Source: Cryptomeria japonica
Lineage: Eukaryota > Streptophyta > Pinopsida > Cupressales > Cupressaceae
Assembly (NCBI RefSeq): GCF_030272615.1
Contig: NC_081413.1
Span: forward strand, 183,720,951-183,778,950
Direction of reading: 5' to 3'
DNA length: 58,000 bases
Both the position numbers and the translations under genes were made by a program. The notes beneath the pieces are model-generated. The model saw nothing but the letters and a program-made list of their open reading frames with translations, was not told the DNA's origin and did not search any database. Below are positions 1 to 10,740 of this stretch, piece by piece (positions within the stretch are counted from its first letter, which is position 1; each line of letters starts with the position of its first letter).

Positions 1-128
1 AAAGTACAAGGAAACAACATTGAAAGACTTTCACCATGTCAAGGAGGCAAGATACACCAAGCCCCCAGTGGACTAAGGATCTTACGACTTTGATTGAAAA
101 AGTAAAAGGGAAGATCACGAGGGAGAAC
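1..128 (+). repeat. Left arm of a ~128 bp inverted repeat
   Basis: This arm is nearly the reverse complement of 519-646, with only a few mismatches (for example position 39 against its partner in 'gacgtgg'). One frame reads as plausible gag/protease linker ending KDLTTLIEKVKGK, so this arm is probably the original sense orientation and the right arm the inverted copy. The window starts inside or at the edge of the arm, so its true outer end is unknown. Confidence 0.9.
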
Positions 129-174
129 CATGACTATCAGTAGTAAAATGTTTGTGGAATAGCAGAAAATCCCT

Positions 175-540
175 AAAGAACTTTCCATCACATTTGATTC
201 CAGTGAAACTATCAAGGCACCTGATGGTCCTTTATATATAGTTGCAAAAGTCAAGAATACACCTTGCCGTGGAGTGCTTATTGATCCTTCTTGTATGGTT
301 AATATCATTACCGAAGAATTTCTTTTTACTTTGCAATTGAATCAAGTGATCTATGATGAAACAAATGTGGTTGTGAAACTATTTGATGCATTTTCTTCTC
401 CTGCAATTGGTTCTATTACATTACCTATTGAGGTCCATAACAAACCCCTTGATGTGGACTTTTCTATTATTCCATCGTCCAAACAATTTCGTGTGAAGCT
501 AGGCTATCCTTGGTCAATCATCTCCCTCATGATCTTCCCT
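175..540 (+). pseudogene. Ty3/gypsy-like retropepsin (aspartic protease) domain, broken
   Basis: The frame through 274 reads as a retrotransposon aspartic protease: an entry strand with GVLIDPSCMVNIITEEF, then a hydrophobic run (SITLPIEVHNKPLDVDFSI) and FRVKLGYPW near 500-520. In the family the active site is D-(S/T)-G; here it reads D-P-S, so the catalytic glycine is lost. No start codon of its own is expected, because this domain normally lies inside a gag-pol polyprotein. The frame stays open to 708, but from about 519 it reads through the antisense copy of the upstream segment, so the C-terminal residues are not genuine protease. Upstream frames contain stops. Inference: a dead pol fragment of the element whose 3' LTR begins at 696. 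Confidence 0.7.
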
Positions 541-646
541 TTTACTTTGTCAATCAAAGTCGTAAGATCCTTAGTCCACTGGGGGCTTGGTGTATCTTGC
601 CTCCTTGACGTGGTGAAAGTCTTTCAATGTTGTTTCCTTGTACTTT
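519..646 (-). repeat. Right arm of the ~128 bp inverted repeat
   Basis: Reverse-complement copy of 1-128, ending at 'tacttt' (641-646), which mirrors the 'aaagta' at position 1. It replaces the sequence that should follow the protease domain and ends about 35 bp before the polypurine tract of the adjoining LTR. The arms enclose about 390 bp of protease-derived spacer, so transcripts across it could fold into a long hairpin. Confidence 0.9.
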
Positions 647-680
647 ACCGGAAGTATGGGCATACGCTTATACTCCCACT

Positions 681-695
681 AAAGTGGGGGCTAAA
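681..695 (+). other. Polypurine tract of the 696 LTR
   Basis: The run aaagtgggggctaaa lies immediately before the TG that opens the LTR at 696. This is where the plus-strand primer of an LTR retrotransposon is expected, and it sets the LTR as a 3' LTR in plus orientation. Confidence 0.75.
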
Positions 696-865
696 TGTAG
701 CATCCTAAAATTGCGACACTTGCAATTTCGACTGCATTTGGGTCTTCACGATGGCAACACAACGTTGAACCTGAATGGAGACCCCGAAACCTGCTTATGA
801 CACCAAAAACTGCATTTTCTACACCTTGGCCTGATCCCTCCTTGCACCCTGCTGTCCCAGGAGGT

Positions 866-955
866 GGGACCATGGCGCCCAGCGCCCTGGTCCTTCAGGA
901 CTAGGGTACCCAGTGCCCTAGTCCCTCAGGACCATGGCACCCAGCACCTTGGTCC
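866..955 (+). repeat. Three tandem 28-nt palindromes, period 31
   Basis: Units lie at 866-893, 897-924 and 928-955, separated by ttc/ctc. Each is a self-complementary hairpin of the form GGACC...GGTCC with a central GCC-CAG-GC core. In unit 2 the fifth base pair is changed on both arms (GGACT...AGTCC), so pairing is kept. The units sit upstream of the TATA box, in the part of the LTR expected to be U3. See the finding for the interpretation. Confidence 0.85.
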
Positions 956-1078
956 CTGGCCCTATTTTGGGCCCAGTCTCTTGTTGGGCATCAGGTCTTT
1001 AAGTTTGCAAATTGGAAAATATTGTTTCTAGGTCAGCCTAAGGTCAGGAAAATCAGTCTCTCAACCCTAATTGACAAG

Positions 1079-1086
1079 TATATAAA
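1079..1086 (+). promoter_or_regulatory. TATA box of the 696 LTR
   Basis: The sequence tatataaa lies about 385 bp into the LTR and after the palindromes, a usual place for an LTR core promoter. Transcript start and activity are inferred only. Confidence 0.5.
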
Positions 1087-1978
1087 CTACATTTCCTCTT
1101 CCAAAAAGGGAGGAAGACATATGTGCGCAAGAGGCAGAAGCGATATTCAAACATTCAAACATTCAAGCATTCAAGCACTCCTTCAAGCAATTGAGCATTC
1201 TAAGTCTCCATTCAAGGCTAAGTGTTGCATTCAAGACAAGGATTCAACCATTCAAGAGGAGATCACATACAACATACATTACACCTTCGCATGTAAGAAT
1301 ACAAACATTCTTACAACAAGGTATCAGTACTTGTTTACATTACAAACATTTACATTTACAGCATTCTCATTTCTTGGTTAATTCCAAAACCGGGGTTTGA
1401 CCTAAAGGAAAACCCCTAATCCCTAACCCCCCAATCATCCTCTCTTTTCTGTGTGTAGGTTGCAGGTACACGACTATAATTGAAGATCTGGAATCCTTGT
1501 GCAGAGACGAAGAGATCCCCCTTTGTTTCGCAGATTTTTCGGAGGACCGTGTGCACGCCGGGCGCCATCGTCCCGTCAACTTTCGCTCAAATTTGCAGAA
1601 TAGCATTGTCTTGACATTTTACTGCTAATTCCAGGTCCATAGATTCATCCCATATCCCTATCTCCATTTACAAGCGAATCTTTCTTACTTTACATGCATT
1701 CCTAGCTCAATCATTCTATCTACATTCTTTACAAAAGAGGGTATCCTTGATGTCACAACCCTTGAAACTCATTTAAAATCCAGTCTTGCATTGCGTGGGA
1801 TTGGATCTTGTGGGTTTCAACCCCTCTTTTGAATGTAAAGTCTCTCCTAAGTGAAAACCATCAACCCTAGTGACTCTCCCTTCTCTCTCCTTGGAGTGGG
1901 GGGGGGAGAACAACTAGGGTTCAATTTTTCCACTTTACAACTGCATGGCCGGTCTATACTTTGCTTACCCTATCTACA

Positions 1979-3113
1979 TACTGATTAGCTGGTTAACCTT
2001 TGTACACAGTTTACTCACTGCCGATATGAATAAGAACTCTTGTTCTTTACCGGATATCCTTTACTTCTTTAATGATGGACTATGAAGACTTGGAAGATGA
2101 TGTTGCCAACAATGACAACCATATCATTCACCGGTCATAACAAATGCACCAAAATGCTAACATCCATAGTCGCTTAAAATCCTAGTCCAATTGAATCCTC
2201 GACTTCCAAATAAAGGTGTTCAACTTATAATCTTTTACTCCTCAAATTATTCTCTATTGAGATAGAGAGAGTGCTAAGAGATGTAAAAAGAGAGCCAACA
2301 CATTCCACAACCACAAAAATATCATTTTTCAAAGAAATTTTGCATATGATCTACTAATTTCTAATACATGTCCCAAATCAAAATTTTAGCATCATTTTCT
2401 TAGATAAACATATCCATAGAAGTCTTATTTTCAAAATTGATCTCATATGTGGATTTTTCAAATATAGACTTAAGCTTAGAATGTCCTTTCAAGCCACAAT
2501 TTTTTTTTTTCATAAATCTCCCTAATTGAGAGATGATGAGGATTTCTCAGAAAGTTCATCTTCAAAATTTTCAAAATTCAAGAGTCTAAATCTAAATCAT
2601 TTAATTCCTCCTCACTCAGAAGGAGTTATGATTGGCATGCTTATTAATCTAAGAAACCACTTTCATAAGGTGAATAAATAATTTTTTATTGTTATATAAT
2701 TAAATTTGGATATTTATTGTAAAACTCCATGTGATTAAGGGTTCCACAAAATAATGTTTGGTGTCTATTATAGTCTATTTTTTATCCTTCCCTATATAAA
2801 CTTGTCAAACTAAGTAACATAGATATAGGAGATACAAAAATGAACATAGTGAATATAGAGAAAATTGTAGGTTTACAATTGTACAAAGCATGTGTTGTCC
2901 CTATAAGAATCCTCAACTTTTTCATGATACCTGATAATGCAATTTTTGGATGACTAAACTATGGCATTTTTAGTGAATTTTAGCTTTTGGGTATAATCTA
3001 TAACTTCTATGGGTAAGCAAAGGCCTACTTACTAAGTAGGATTATTTGACAAACTTTTTGACCAAATTTTATTTATGTGTATTTTATTTCTCTTTGTACA
3101 TGTGTTTCAATTT
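1979..3113. other. No recognisable gene
   Basis: AT-rich sequence (especially 2220-3113) without a convincing ORF on either strand. I see only short homopolymers such as the T run near 2500. Confidence 0.6.
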
Positions 3114-3118
3114 TATAG
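3114..3118. repeat. Target site duplication TATAG, left copy
   Basis: The five bases tatag directly precede the LTR at 3119 and are repeated directly after the other LTR at 18418-18422. They mark both ends of one integration event. Confidence 0.93.
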
Positions 3119-3571
3119 TGTGGGATTTTGCCAAGATCAAGGGCACAATGAAAAGTATTAAAATAGAGACAAAAGAATGACAAGAACAAACTGTATTCTC
3201 ATCAATATGAAAATGATCAACTGGATTCATACCACTACAATGAATATAGGCTTGCTTATATAGGCAAGGCCATATGGATGTACGAGCACACAATCAAGAC
3301 ATGTGGCTCAATGAGAAACAAGGGTAGGTAAGAAATACTAGGGGTAGGTAGGAGAAATAATATAATATTCCACAAGAGGTGGATGACCCACGGAATGTGG
3401 AGTGTAACAGCAAAATAAGACCACAAAAGGTGGAATTTCTCCTACAAGTTCTATCCTTATGTGCACACTTCCCTAAGTATCTCAAATCCAAACTACGAAG
3501 AGATGCATTATCCTAAGTTAACTTAAGTAAAGTGTAATAATATCCAAAATGAATGTTTATTTACACAAACA
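3119..3571 (-). repeat. 3' LTR of the copia element
   Basis: On the plus strand it runs from tgtgggattttgcc to ttacacaaaca; its partner at 17965-18417 is the same length. On the minus strand it opens with TGTTTGTGTAAATAA and ends CCCACA. The first of these differs from the partner and from the solo copy at 53129-53521 by one base (TGTTGGTG in those). Confidence 0.95.
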
Positions 3572-3582
3572 CCCCCCCTTAA
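3572..3582 (-). other. Polypurine tract of the copia element
   Basis: The plus-strand cccccccttaa reads on the minus strand as a purine-rich run ending in seven G, directly before the TG of the 3' LTR. The same CTTAAGGGGGG motif stands beside the LTR of the copia-like element at 35681-35691, linking the two families. Confidence 0.85.
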
Positions 3583-3859
3583 GTGCAACTTAGGGGAATG
3601 AAGACTCAAGACAACAATGCAAGATGGGTCCCAGCTACTAGGCCATGATAGGTACCCATGTACAATATGCAAATGCAAGCAAAACTATGCAAAGCAATCT
3701 CTCACAAACGGAGAAAGGGAGAAAACCCAGTGGGAAAAAACTCCCCCTCAAAAGAGAGATGAATGTACAAAAGAAGAAGGACAAAACCTCAAAGAGGAAA
3801 AAGTCCCCCCCCAGAAGAGAGGAAGGAGAAGTCAGCTGACCCCCCCTAATGACACATCC

Positions 3860-4310
3860 CGCACCCCCAAGAGAGCTCGCAACTGTTGGAACTTACTCTC
3901 AGTGAAAGGTTTGGTGAATATGTCAGCAACCTACTCCGCTATAGGACAATACTGCAAATCAATGACCTGCTCCTGAATCAGCTCTCGGATATAATGCATA
4001 TGAATCTCAATGTGTTTGGTCCGCTGGTGCTGGACTGAGTTCTTCGAGATTGCAATAGCACTCTGATTGTCACAATGTAGAACTGTCTGTCGTGGAGTGG
4101 TGAATCCAAACTCTTTGAGAATCTACTGGAGTCAAATGGTCTCAGTCGCTGCATTAACAGTGCCTCGATACTCAGCCTCAGTCGAAGAGAGAGCAATATC
4201 ATGTTGCTTCTTTCTCTACCAACAAATGGGGCCTGAACCAAGGTGAAAACTGTAACCAGAAGTAGACTTACAATCATCAAGATCGCCAGCTCAATCGGAG
4301 TCTGTGTAAC
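3860..4310 (-). pseudogene. Copia RNase H domain with stops
   Basis: Continues directly from the RT frame (GYTDSDWAGD near 4290). Seen in order on the minus strand: DDCKSTSGYSF, ALSSTEAEYRG, the HCDNQSAI segment (catalytic Asp region), NSVQHQRTKHIEIHMHYIRE, and the terminal VADIFTKPF. These are the standard landmarks of the copia RNase H. At least three in-frame stops occur, for example just after the GSGPICW stretch and before VADIFTKPF, so no product is possible. Past the domain the reading becomes non-coding up to the polypurine tract. Confidence 0.88.
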
Positions 4311-5024
4311 CAACCAAGCGAAGTCCTGTGCTTGCTGCATAGGGAATCCCATAGTGATGTGTACCCTGGATGTAATGAAGGATGTGTTTGGCGGCTTTCC
4401 AATGAAGCTCATGTGGTTTCTGCATGAAGCGGGAAACCATGCCAACTGCAAATAAAATATCAAGGCGTGTATGAGTCAAGTAGATGAGACTACCCACAAG
4501 CTGACGATACAAAGTGGCATCAACTGGTGGAGAAGAACACTGAGCCTCAAGCTTGACTTTTGAAAGAAAGGGAGTCGGGGCAGGCTTACAATCAGCCATA
4601 TGAAAGCGTGCAAGTAGATCAAGAGCATACTTGGGCTGTGATAGTGTAATCCTAGAAGGTGACTGTGAAAACTCAATCCCGAGAAAGTAGTGCAAAAGAC
4701 CCAAGTTAGTCATAGCAAATTTGTCATGCAAAGAAGAATTGACCCTGCTAATGATGGATGTGGTACTCCCTGTAATGATCAAGTCATCAACATAGAGCAC
4801 AAGTATCAAGTGAGACTCATCCTATCGCAAAATGTAGACATTCGGATCAGAATGACACTTGGTGAACCCTGCTAAGAGAAGAAAGGAATCCATCTTGGCA
4901 TACCAAGCCCTGGAGGCCTGCTTAAGGCCATAGAGAAATTTCCTTAGTCTGCAAACCAAGGAACTATCCTGGATGAAACCCTGTGGTGCTCCATATAAAT
5001 CTCCTCATCAAGATCACCATGAAG
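4291..5024 (-). pseudogene. Copia reverse transcriptase, C-terminal part
   Basis: Contains the catalytic YVDD box (VLYVDDLIITG near 4780-4809), then LGLLHYFLGIEFSQS, the connection segment KYALDLLARF, PTPFLSKVKL, and YRQLVGSLIYLTHTRLDI, leading into RNase H. Upstream towards 5024 the sequence reads as palm/finger residues ending in LHGDLDEEIYM at the nested insertion, but with stops and at least one frameshift between 4810 and 4990. The remainder of RT lies at 14052-14360, beyond the 9 kb insertion. Confidence 0.92.
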
Positions 5025-5029
5025 AAAAG
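5025..5029. repeat. Target site duplication AAAAG, left copy
   Basis: aaaag precedes the LTR at 5030 and recurs at 14047-14051 after the partner LTR. Both copies fall in the copia RT coding sequence, which resumes on the other side. Confidence 0.95.
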
Positions 5030-6247
5030 TGTAGACACCTAAAAATGGTCAACGCTTGCGGAGTCATACTTTAACATTTGCGCATTGCCTCATTTTAGGT
5101 TTTTGCGTTGCATTAACATTTCTCCTATGATTCATACTTGGTTTTTATCGTTTGCGAGCATCGAGTCATTCTTCTACATTCTTCATTTTGTCTCGCTTTC
5201 GAATTTGGTCTTGCTGATAACAATCTTTAATCATGATTTTGGTCGATCTTGTCAATCTCTTATCAACTTGTCAATCTCGTCGTTTTACGATCAATTTGTC
5301 ATTGATCCTTGTCCTCTTCAATCATGTCAATTTGGATCAATTTGTCATTGTTCCTCAGCGCATTTATCAATCAAATCATTTATCAATTCAAAATCATGAT
5401 CGAATCAATATCAACTATCCTTTGTCAAGACCTAATTGTCGTCTTTGCATTTCTAATTCATCTTCCAAGGTTTTATGATTTATTCATTTAATCTTGTTTG
5501 GCATTTTCCCTCTAGGTTAAATAATTTATTTATTTATCCTAAGTCTTCTTGTCACAATTAAATGTTTATTTAATTGGCTAATTAATTTCCTCCTATTTTT
5601 GTAAATTAATTAATGAATGAGAAATTATTAATTAATTTACCTAATTTGCATCAATTTCCTAATTTCCAAGTCATCATTTCCAACTTAATTTTCTAATTTC
5701 TCCTAAATTCCTAAATGTCTATTTCTATTTCAAAAAATTGTCATAAATCCTTGCATAGAAATTTGTCATAAATTGTCATAAATCCTTGCATAGCAATTTG
5801 TCATACACATGTCATAATTTTGCTATTCTTGATTTGAATTTCTATTCGAATCAATTTCATGCTAATCTTGTCTTTTTCTCCAATTTCTCTATAAATTGGA
5901 TGAATTTCTTCAATCAAATCCCTTGATTCTTGATTCCTAATCCTTAATCAGACTATCGAATTTACGCTTCTAGTACTCTTGATCAAAAATCCCGTCTACT
6001 TGCTTCCAATTGTGTGTGCACTTGTAGGTGAGATCCACAACTATTTGAAGAGGAAAGAAGAACAATGGAGCCGCATGGAAGGAGCATTCAAATCGTCATC
6101 CGGTTTGCATAATATTTAGTTTTGTATGCTTCGTTTTCATGTCTCTATTGAATGTGTCTTAGGATAGATTCATTGCAATGAATGCATTTGTGCTTGAGTT
6201 ATTATGTTTATTTATGTTTGTGATGATTTCCTATTTCCTATGCTACA
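5030..6247 (+). repeat. 5' LTR of the nested element
   Basis: Begins TGTAGACACC and ends TATGCTACA. Contains a TATA box (5890-5895), AT-rich aattaaat segments around 5520-5640 and a short tandem duplication with 'gtcataaatccttgcatag' at about 5748 and 5778. Differs from the right LTR at only four positions by eye, all C/T or G/A. Confidence 0.96.
5890..5895 (+). promoter_or_regulatory. TATA box of the nested element's 5' LTR
   Basis: tataaa in the context tctctataaattgga. The same context occurs at 13689-13694 in the partner LTR, and in diverged form at 21691-21698 and (minus strand) 26371-26380, so it is a conserved feature of this LTR superfamily. Promoter function is inferred. Confidence 0.6.
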
Positions 6248-6251
6248 TTAA

Positions 6252-6269
6252 TTGGTGAACCTAACGTGA
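6252..6269 (+). other. Probable primer binding site of the nested element
   Basis: Four bases after the LTR, the sequence ttggtgaacctaacgtga stands where a tRNA 3' end should pair; TGG is the complement of the tRNA CCA end. It is not the initiator-Met primer (TGGTATCAGAGC), and I cannot name the tRNA from memory. Confidence 0.5.
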
Positions 6270-6369
6270 ACACTAACCATCTAACCCTCTAACTGTGTTT
6301 TGGAGTGCTTTCAAGTTGATTTTGCAGGCCAAAAACCCAAAAACAGGGTCGTGCAGGGTATTTTGGAGA

Positions 6370-6488
6370 CTTCTGCGCCTGTGTAAGACAACTTGTGCCT
6401 ATGTCAGACATTCTGCGCTTGTGTAGGGGACATTCTGCGCTTGTGTCAGACATTCTGCGCTTGTGTCATGACTTCTGCGCCTGTGTAA
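6370..6488 (+). repeat. Short tandem repeats around 'ttctgcgcctgtgt'
   Basis: Six imperfect copies of a ~20-25 bp unit with the core ttctgcgcytgtgt lie in the 5' non-coding part of the nested element, at about 6370, 6391 (diverged), 6410, 6432, 6452 and 6473. There is no coding frame. Possibly structural leader RNA; role unknown. Confidence 0.8.
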
Positions 6489-8348
6489 AGTCCAGAACAG
6501 AAGTAAAAAATGCAGTGTTTACTTGAAATTTGTTGTGTTTTTGCATTCTGTTTTCTGTGCTTTGGATTTTGGTACTAATTATCTGTGCAGAATCTTGGCA
6601 TATGCATGGCAAAGACTACAAATCAAACTACTAACATGTGTTATGCAGAATCGATGGTCAAAGACAACAAATCAAACCTCTAACTTGGGTTTTGCAGGTT
6701 GCCTTGGAGAAACAACCAAACTTTTGTGTTTATGATTTTTAATTAGGCACTTAGTGATTTATAAATAGGTTGGAATGAACATTTGTTTGCTTTGATTGTT
6801 AAGTATGACATTGGAGTAGGAGAGTATGCTCTCATCCTTCTTAGGGTGATCAGAAATCCAGATCTTCGATACCATGCTTGTGTTGTTGATTGTGTGTCAC
6901 ATTTAGAGGGCCTGCCTTCCTGACCACTTTGCTTTTGCAAGCAAGTGATAATCGTGAGAAGGGAACGACCCAAAGTGAGTATGGCTAGAATTCCTTGGCA
7001 TTCTAACTCACTATAAAAAAATACCTGATGAGCGAAAGCTTTGAAGGAAGTGTTACGTGGGAATTGCAGTTACTTGGGAAGTGATGACCCTTGAACTCTT
7101 TCTCATATCAACATCTAAGTAGGGCCTCTTGGTCTAAATCGTGCTTGTGCGACTACATTTGTTTGGTATCTTGATGGGCTTAATGTCTCAATCACGCTTG
7201 CGTGACATCAAGGAGTAATGCTTAACAGAAATCCTTACTAAACACCTTGTTTTAGAGGCCAAAAACCCTTCTAGTTGCTTGAGAAGGACAAATTCGGATA
7301 CTTGGAAGAGATACTAAGTTCGCCATGGGGAGATTTTCATGGGGACTGATGCTTGGCTGCCCTGAGAAGTGAGTGCCGTGGAGGGGAGCCCGTGGGGTCA
7401 AGCATCTATGTAATCTCCTTGAATCCCATAATGAGTCTACCTCTCAAGTACCTAATGTCTTTGCCTACCATAAGAAATGTGGAAATGAGCATGATTGTCT
7501 TGAGTCTAAGTTGCAATATCTTGTATTCTTTGTTTGTCAAAAGTTGAATTGTGTATCATTCCAAAAACAAGACAAATTGATTCAAAACAAGGTTAAACAT
7601 AAGAGCATTTCATCCAACAAATTTCAAAACATCTTCAAACATGGTTGTCAAATATTGTTCAAAATCTTGTCTCAAGAAGCATGTCACTTACATTTAGGTT
7701 CATCCTAGGTTGCATTTTGCAAAGTTCATTGTCAAGTACCAAGGTTAGGTTTCACCTAAGTCATACTCCTTTGCATATCAATAAAAGTCACCCATTTGCA
7801 TATGTCCTCTTGCATCAAAGTCATATCATTGTCATACATTTACATTGCATACCCTAAGTCTCTTCATTAAGCTTAGGTCATTATCATATCATATTAAGGT
7901 CACTTGCATATTAATTGTCCCTTTTCCATATAGTCTCAAAACTAGGTTTTGCCATACTTGAGTAATCCAAATCTTTGATAAACCCTAAGTCATTGTTAGG
8001 AAGTCTAGACCTTATCAAACCTTTTGTCCTTTTGTCATCCATGTCATTTCGTCAAACCTAGCTTAGTATCCAAGCATATAGGGGAGACATTGTCATCTTA
8101 TCCTTTTGTCACTTAAGTCCTTTTGTCCTTTGAGGTCTAGATATCATTTCAATTTCCTAAGGGTCTCATTTTTAGATTTGCATTCCAAAAGTTTGTCCAA
8201 AATCTTCAAAAACAACCAAAAACATAGGTTGCATTCTTGCCATAGATTGCATTCTCATTTATTTGGTTCGCATTTAGTTGCATATCATACATTATCCTTG
8301 AAAAATTCCAAAAATATTGCATTTGCATAGTGACATGTCTATTGAAAT
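6489..8348 (+). other. 5' non-coding interior of the nested element
   Basis: About 1.9 kb with stops in all frames and no recognisable domain. Short ORFs here (for example near 7353-7857) lack any family motif. Such long leaders are common in LARD-type elements. Confidence 0.6.
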
Positions 8349-10740
8349 AGGTTCCAAGCACCAATGATGCCACAAAGTTTGACATATCAACCGACAATGC
8401 AATCGCAATTATATCCAACCCAACAACAAAGCAACATTGGTCAAACTTATCATGATGATGTAAATGTCCAAATACAAAAACTAGAGGAGAAACTAGCTCA
8501 AGAAAATGAGATATTGGAACAAAGAGTGAAAAACATTCAGAAGAATAGATCACAAATGTCCAAAATGTTTCGAAAACTTCCAGGTCGAAATCCAAAGATT
8601 GAGCCAATTGATGTAAGATCTCTTCTTGAACGATCAGACATACCAGCTCTCCTCTCCCAAATAGAGATGATGAAACAATTTCAAGAAAAGAGCCAACAAC
8701 ATTATGTGCCTTCACAACAAGAACAAGAAGGTGTTTACTATCAATCAGATTTTCAACCATCACAACCAATTGTTCAACATTTCCAACATATACAACCAAT
8801 GGTCCAATTTCAACAATATGTCCAACCAACTATACAATGTCAACAAATAGTTCAACCAATGGTGGAACATCAACAAGTTCAATCAACATATCAATGTCAA
8901 CAACCACAACAAAACATTCAAAAACAAAGCTTGCAACATGCACCAAGCCAAATTTTGAACATGTCAAACCAATTTGAGCAACATCTAGTTCAACATCAAA
9001 ACATGACATCAGATCATAACCAAATTATTTCCAAACAAGTTCAAATTCCAGATACAACCATGTCAAAACCTCGAAAGAAAGGTGGCTTTATTGCAATGCT
9101 CTTAAGGAAATTACCAAGTGAGTTCTTTGAGGAAGATCAAGATAATACACTTATGTCTAGTAAATTTCATCAATCCCCCCCCACAAACAAATTCACTCTC
9201 CAGTGGCATCTATCCCTACACCTCTAGAAGTTTCACAAGAACCTTCCATATTGTCCTCATCAAACAATACCCCCAAGGATGCAATTACCCAAGGGCTATC
9301 CATAATTGATTGCCACGATAATCCAATTCATGATGCACATCCTTGTCATGTTTCAGAAATACAAGACCCAATGCCACCATGCACTTTATTGCCATTACCT
9401 ATTTTAGAGGACCCCATTCGAAGTCCCTCTTCCTCATGTTCAAGCATTGATTCCTTGCCAGAATCCATCACAAATGTTCAAAGTGCATTTCCTTCATGCC
9501 AAAGCATTAATCCCTTGTCAGAATCCTCCATGCATATCCAAAGTCCAACCTCATGTCAAGAGGATAATTTAGAGCACGAAGAAAGATGTCTTAAAATAGA
9601 TCAAGATCACAATCTCAAAACCTTATCATCCCATCCAATTATTGAACAGGATCCCATTTCCCTAGTCTCTCTCATGATCCTAATCCCCCTCATGATTCTA
9701 ACATGTCAATGCAAGATGTTCATGAAGCCTCGACATGCACAATGGATTCTTCCACTTTGGTGAAATCTGATCCACTTCATGGTCTCATTATTTCTCTCAT
9801 ATCATATCCACCTCATAATGGACTCGTGTCTTCTTCCCAAAGAAAAGAGTATCCTACAAGTCAAGATATTCATAAAGGAAAAGGAGTAGATCTCCATAAG
9901 CAAGAATCCCTTCATGTGGAAGAAAATCTTCAAGGTCATGTCTACACAACTCACTCTCAAGACGTTGGTATCCCTCCATCACAATCCAAACATATCCCTT
10001 CTCCATCATCCCTTCCATCCATCTTAGATCCTTATATCCCTCCATCTCCTATGCAACATCAGCAAAGGCACACATCTTGGAGAACCTTCCATCCATCCCA
10101 TATGCCTCCATATCACTCCCATCCACACCAACATTCATTCCCTCTTCCAAGCAATTTGGATGCCAAGTATAAGGATCATAAGTCTAGAAATCCACATGTA
10201 TTCAAGGATCAACATGTCCAATATAATCGACATGTCAAAAGAAAGCAAAATATGATCTCTAAAGAAAAAGAAATATCCAAAAGGCCACAAAGGCCCATTG
10301 CTCAAAAACAAAATTTAAAATCTATATGGGTTCCTAAATCCCTAGTGCAAGCAATGCACTCCAAGGAACCACAAAAGCATGAAAAATCAAAAACCATGTG
10401 GATCCCCAAGCGACTCCTTGAAGCACAAAAGTCTAAAGAAACATCCAACTTGGCATCCAAAGTGGCTATTCATCCATCCAACCCTCTCAAATTTGTTCCT
10501 CCATCACCTTCTTCATCCATTTTGGGCCCTTCTGTCCCAAAATCCATAGCTATTCCTCCCTCAAAATCTCAATATCCAAAATACATCTTTCCTCCATCAA
10601 TCCATCACCCCTCAAGGTGTGTGCCAATGTCAATCTTGCCAAAATTTCCATCCACTCAAGCACAATTATTCCAATACCCTACCTATTATCTAATTCATAT
10701 TTTCCATCCTTCGATCCCTTCGGTCCAATCCTTTGCATAA
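8349..10740 (+). pseudogene. Long Gln/Pro/Ser/His-rich ORF of unknown function, two frameshifts
   Basis: Three abutting open stretches read as one protein: 8349-9180, 9190-9670 and 9690-10740. The first upstream in-frame stop is at 8343; ATG codons lie at 8364 and 8367. Part 1 has a coiled-coil-like charged start (IQKLEEKLAQENEILEQRVK), then FRKLPGRNPKIEPIDVRSLL, a Gln-rich block built of repeats like QPMVQFQQ/QPTIQCQQ, and a basic KPRKKGGFIAMLLRKLP. Part 2 is Ser/Pro/Cys-rich with SCSSIDSLPES / SCQSINPLSES repeats. Part 3 is Pro/His/Ser/Lys-rich, with paired KSIWVPKSLVQA and KTMWIPKRLLEA motifs. The first shift falls at an 8-C run (9175-9182), the second near 9670. I see no gag, protease, RT or integrase motif. 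It could be a divergent gag-like or captured host protein; I do not recognise it. Confidence 0.65.

Larger units (their letters stand above)
696..1940 (+). repeat. 3' LTR of a Ty3/gypsy-like element (end uncertain)
   Basis: The LTR opens with TGTAGCATCC right after a polypurine tract. It contains three tandem palindromes (866-955), a TATA box at 1079-1086 and an AT/CA-rich downstream half with 'attcaaacattcaagc' repeats. The likely end is at ...ccactttaca (1940) or ...ccctatctaca (about 1978); without a second LTR copy I cannot choose. A minus-strand relative of its middle part lies at 31085-31560, sharing 'gtttgacctaaggaaaaccc'. The internal region of the element is mostly outside the window. 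Confidence 0.6.

Noticed and set aside
3978-4463. Minus-strand ORF of 161 codons
   Set aside because: Shadow frame of the copia RT/RNase H; the family motifs lie in the other minus-strand frame.
5748-5815. CRISPR-like spaced repeats 'gtcataaatccttgcatag'
   Set aside because: Only two copies, inside a plant LTR, and duplicated in the partner LTR; a simple tandem duplication.
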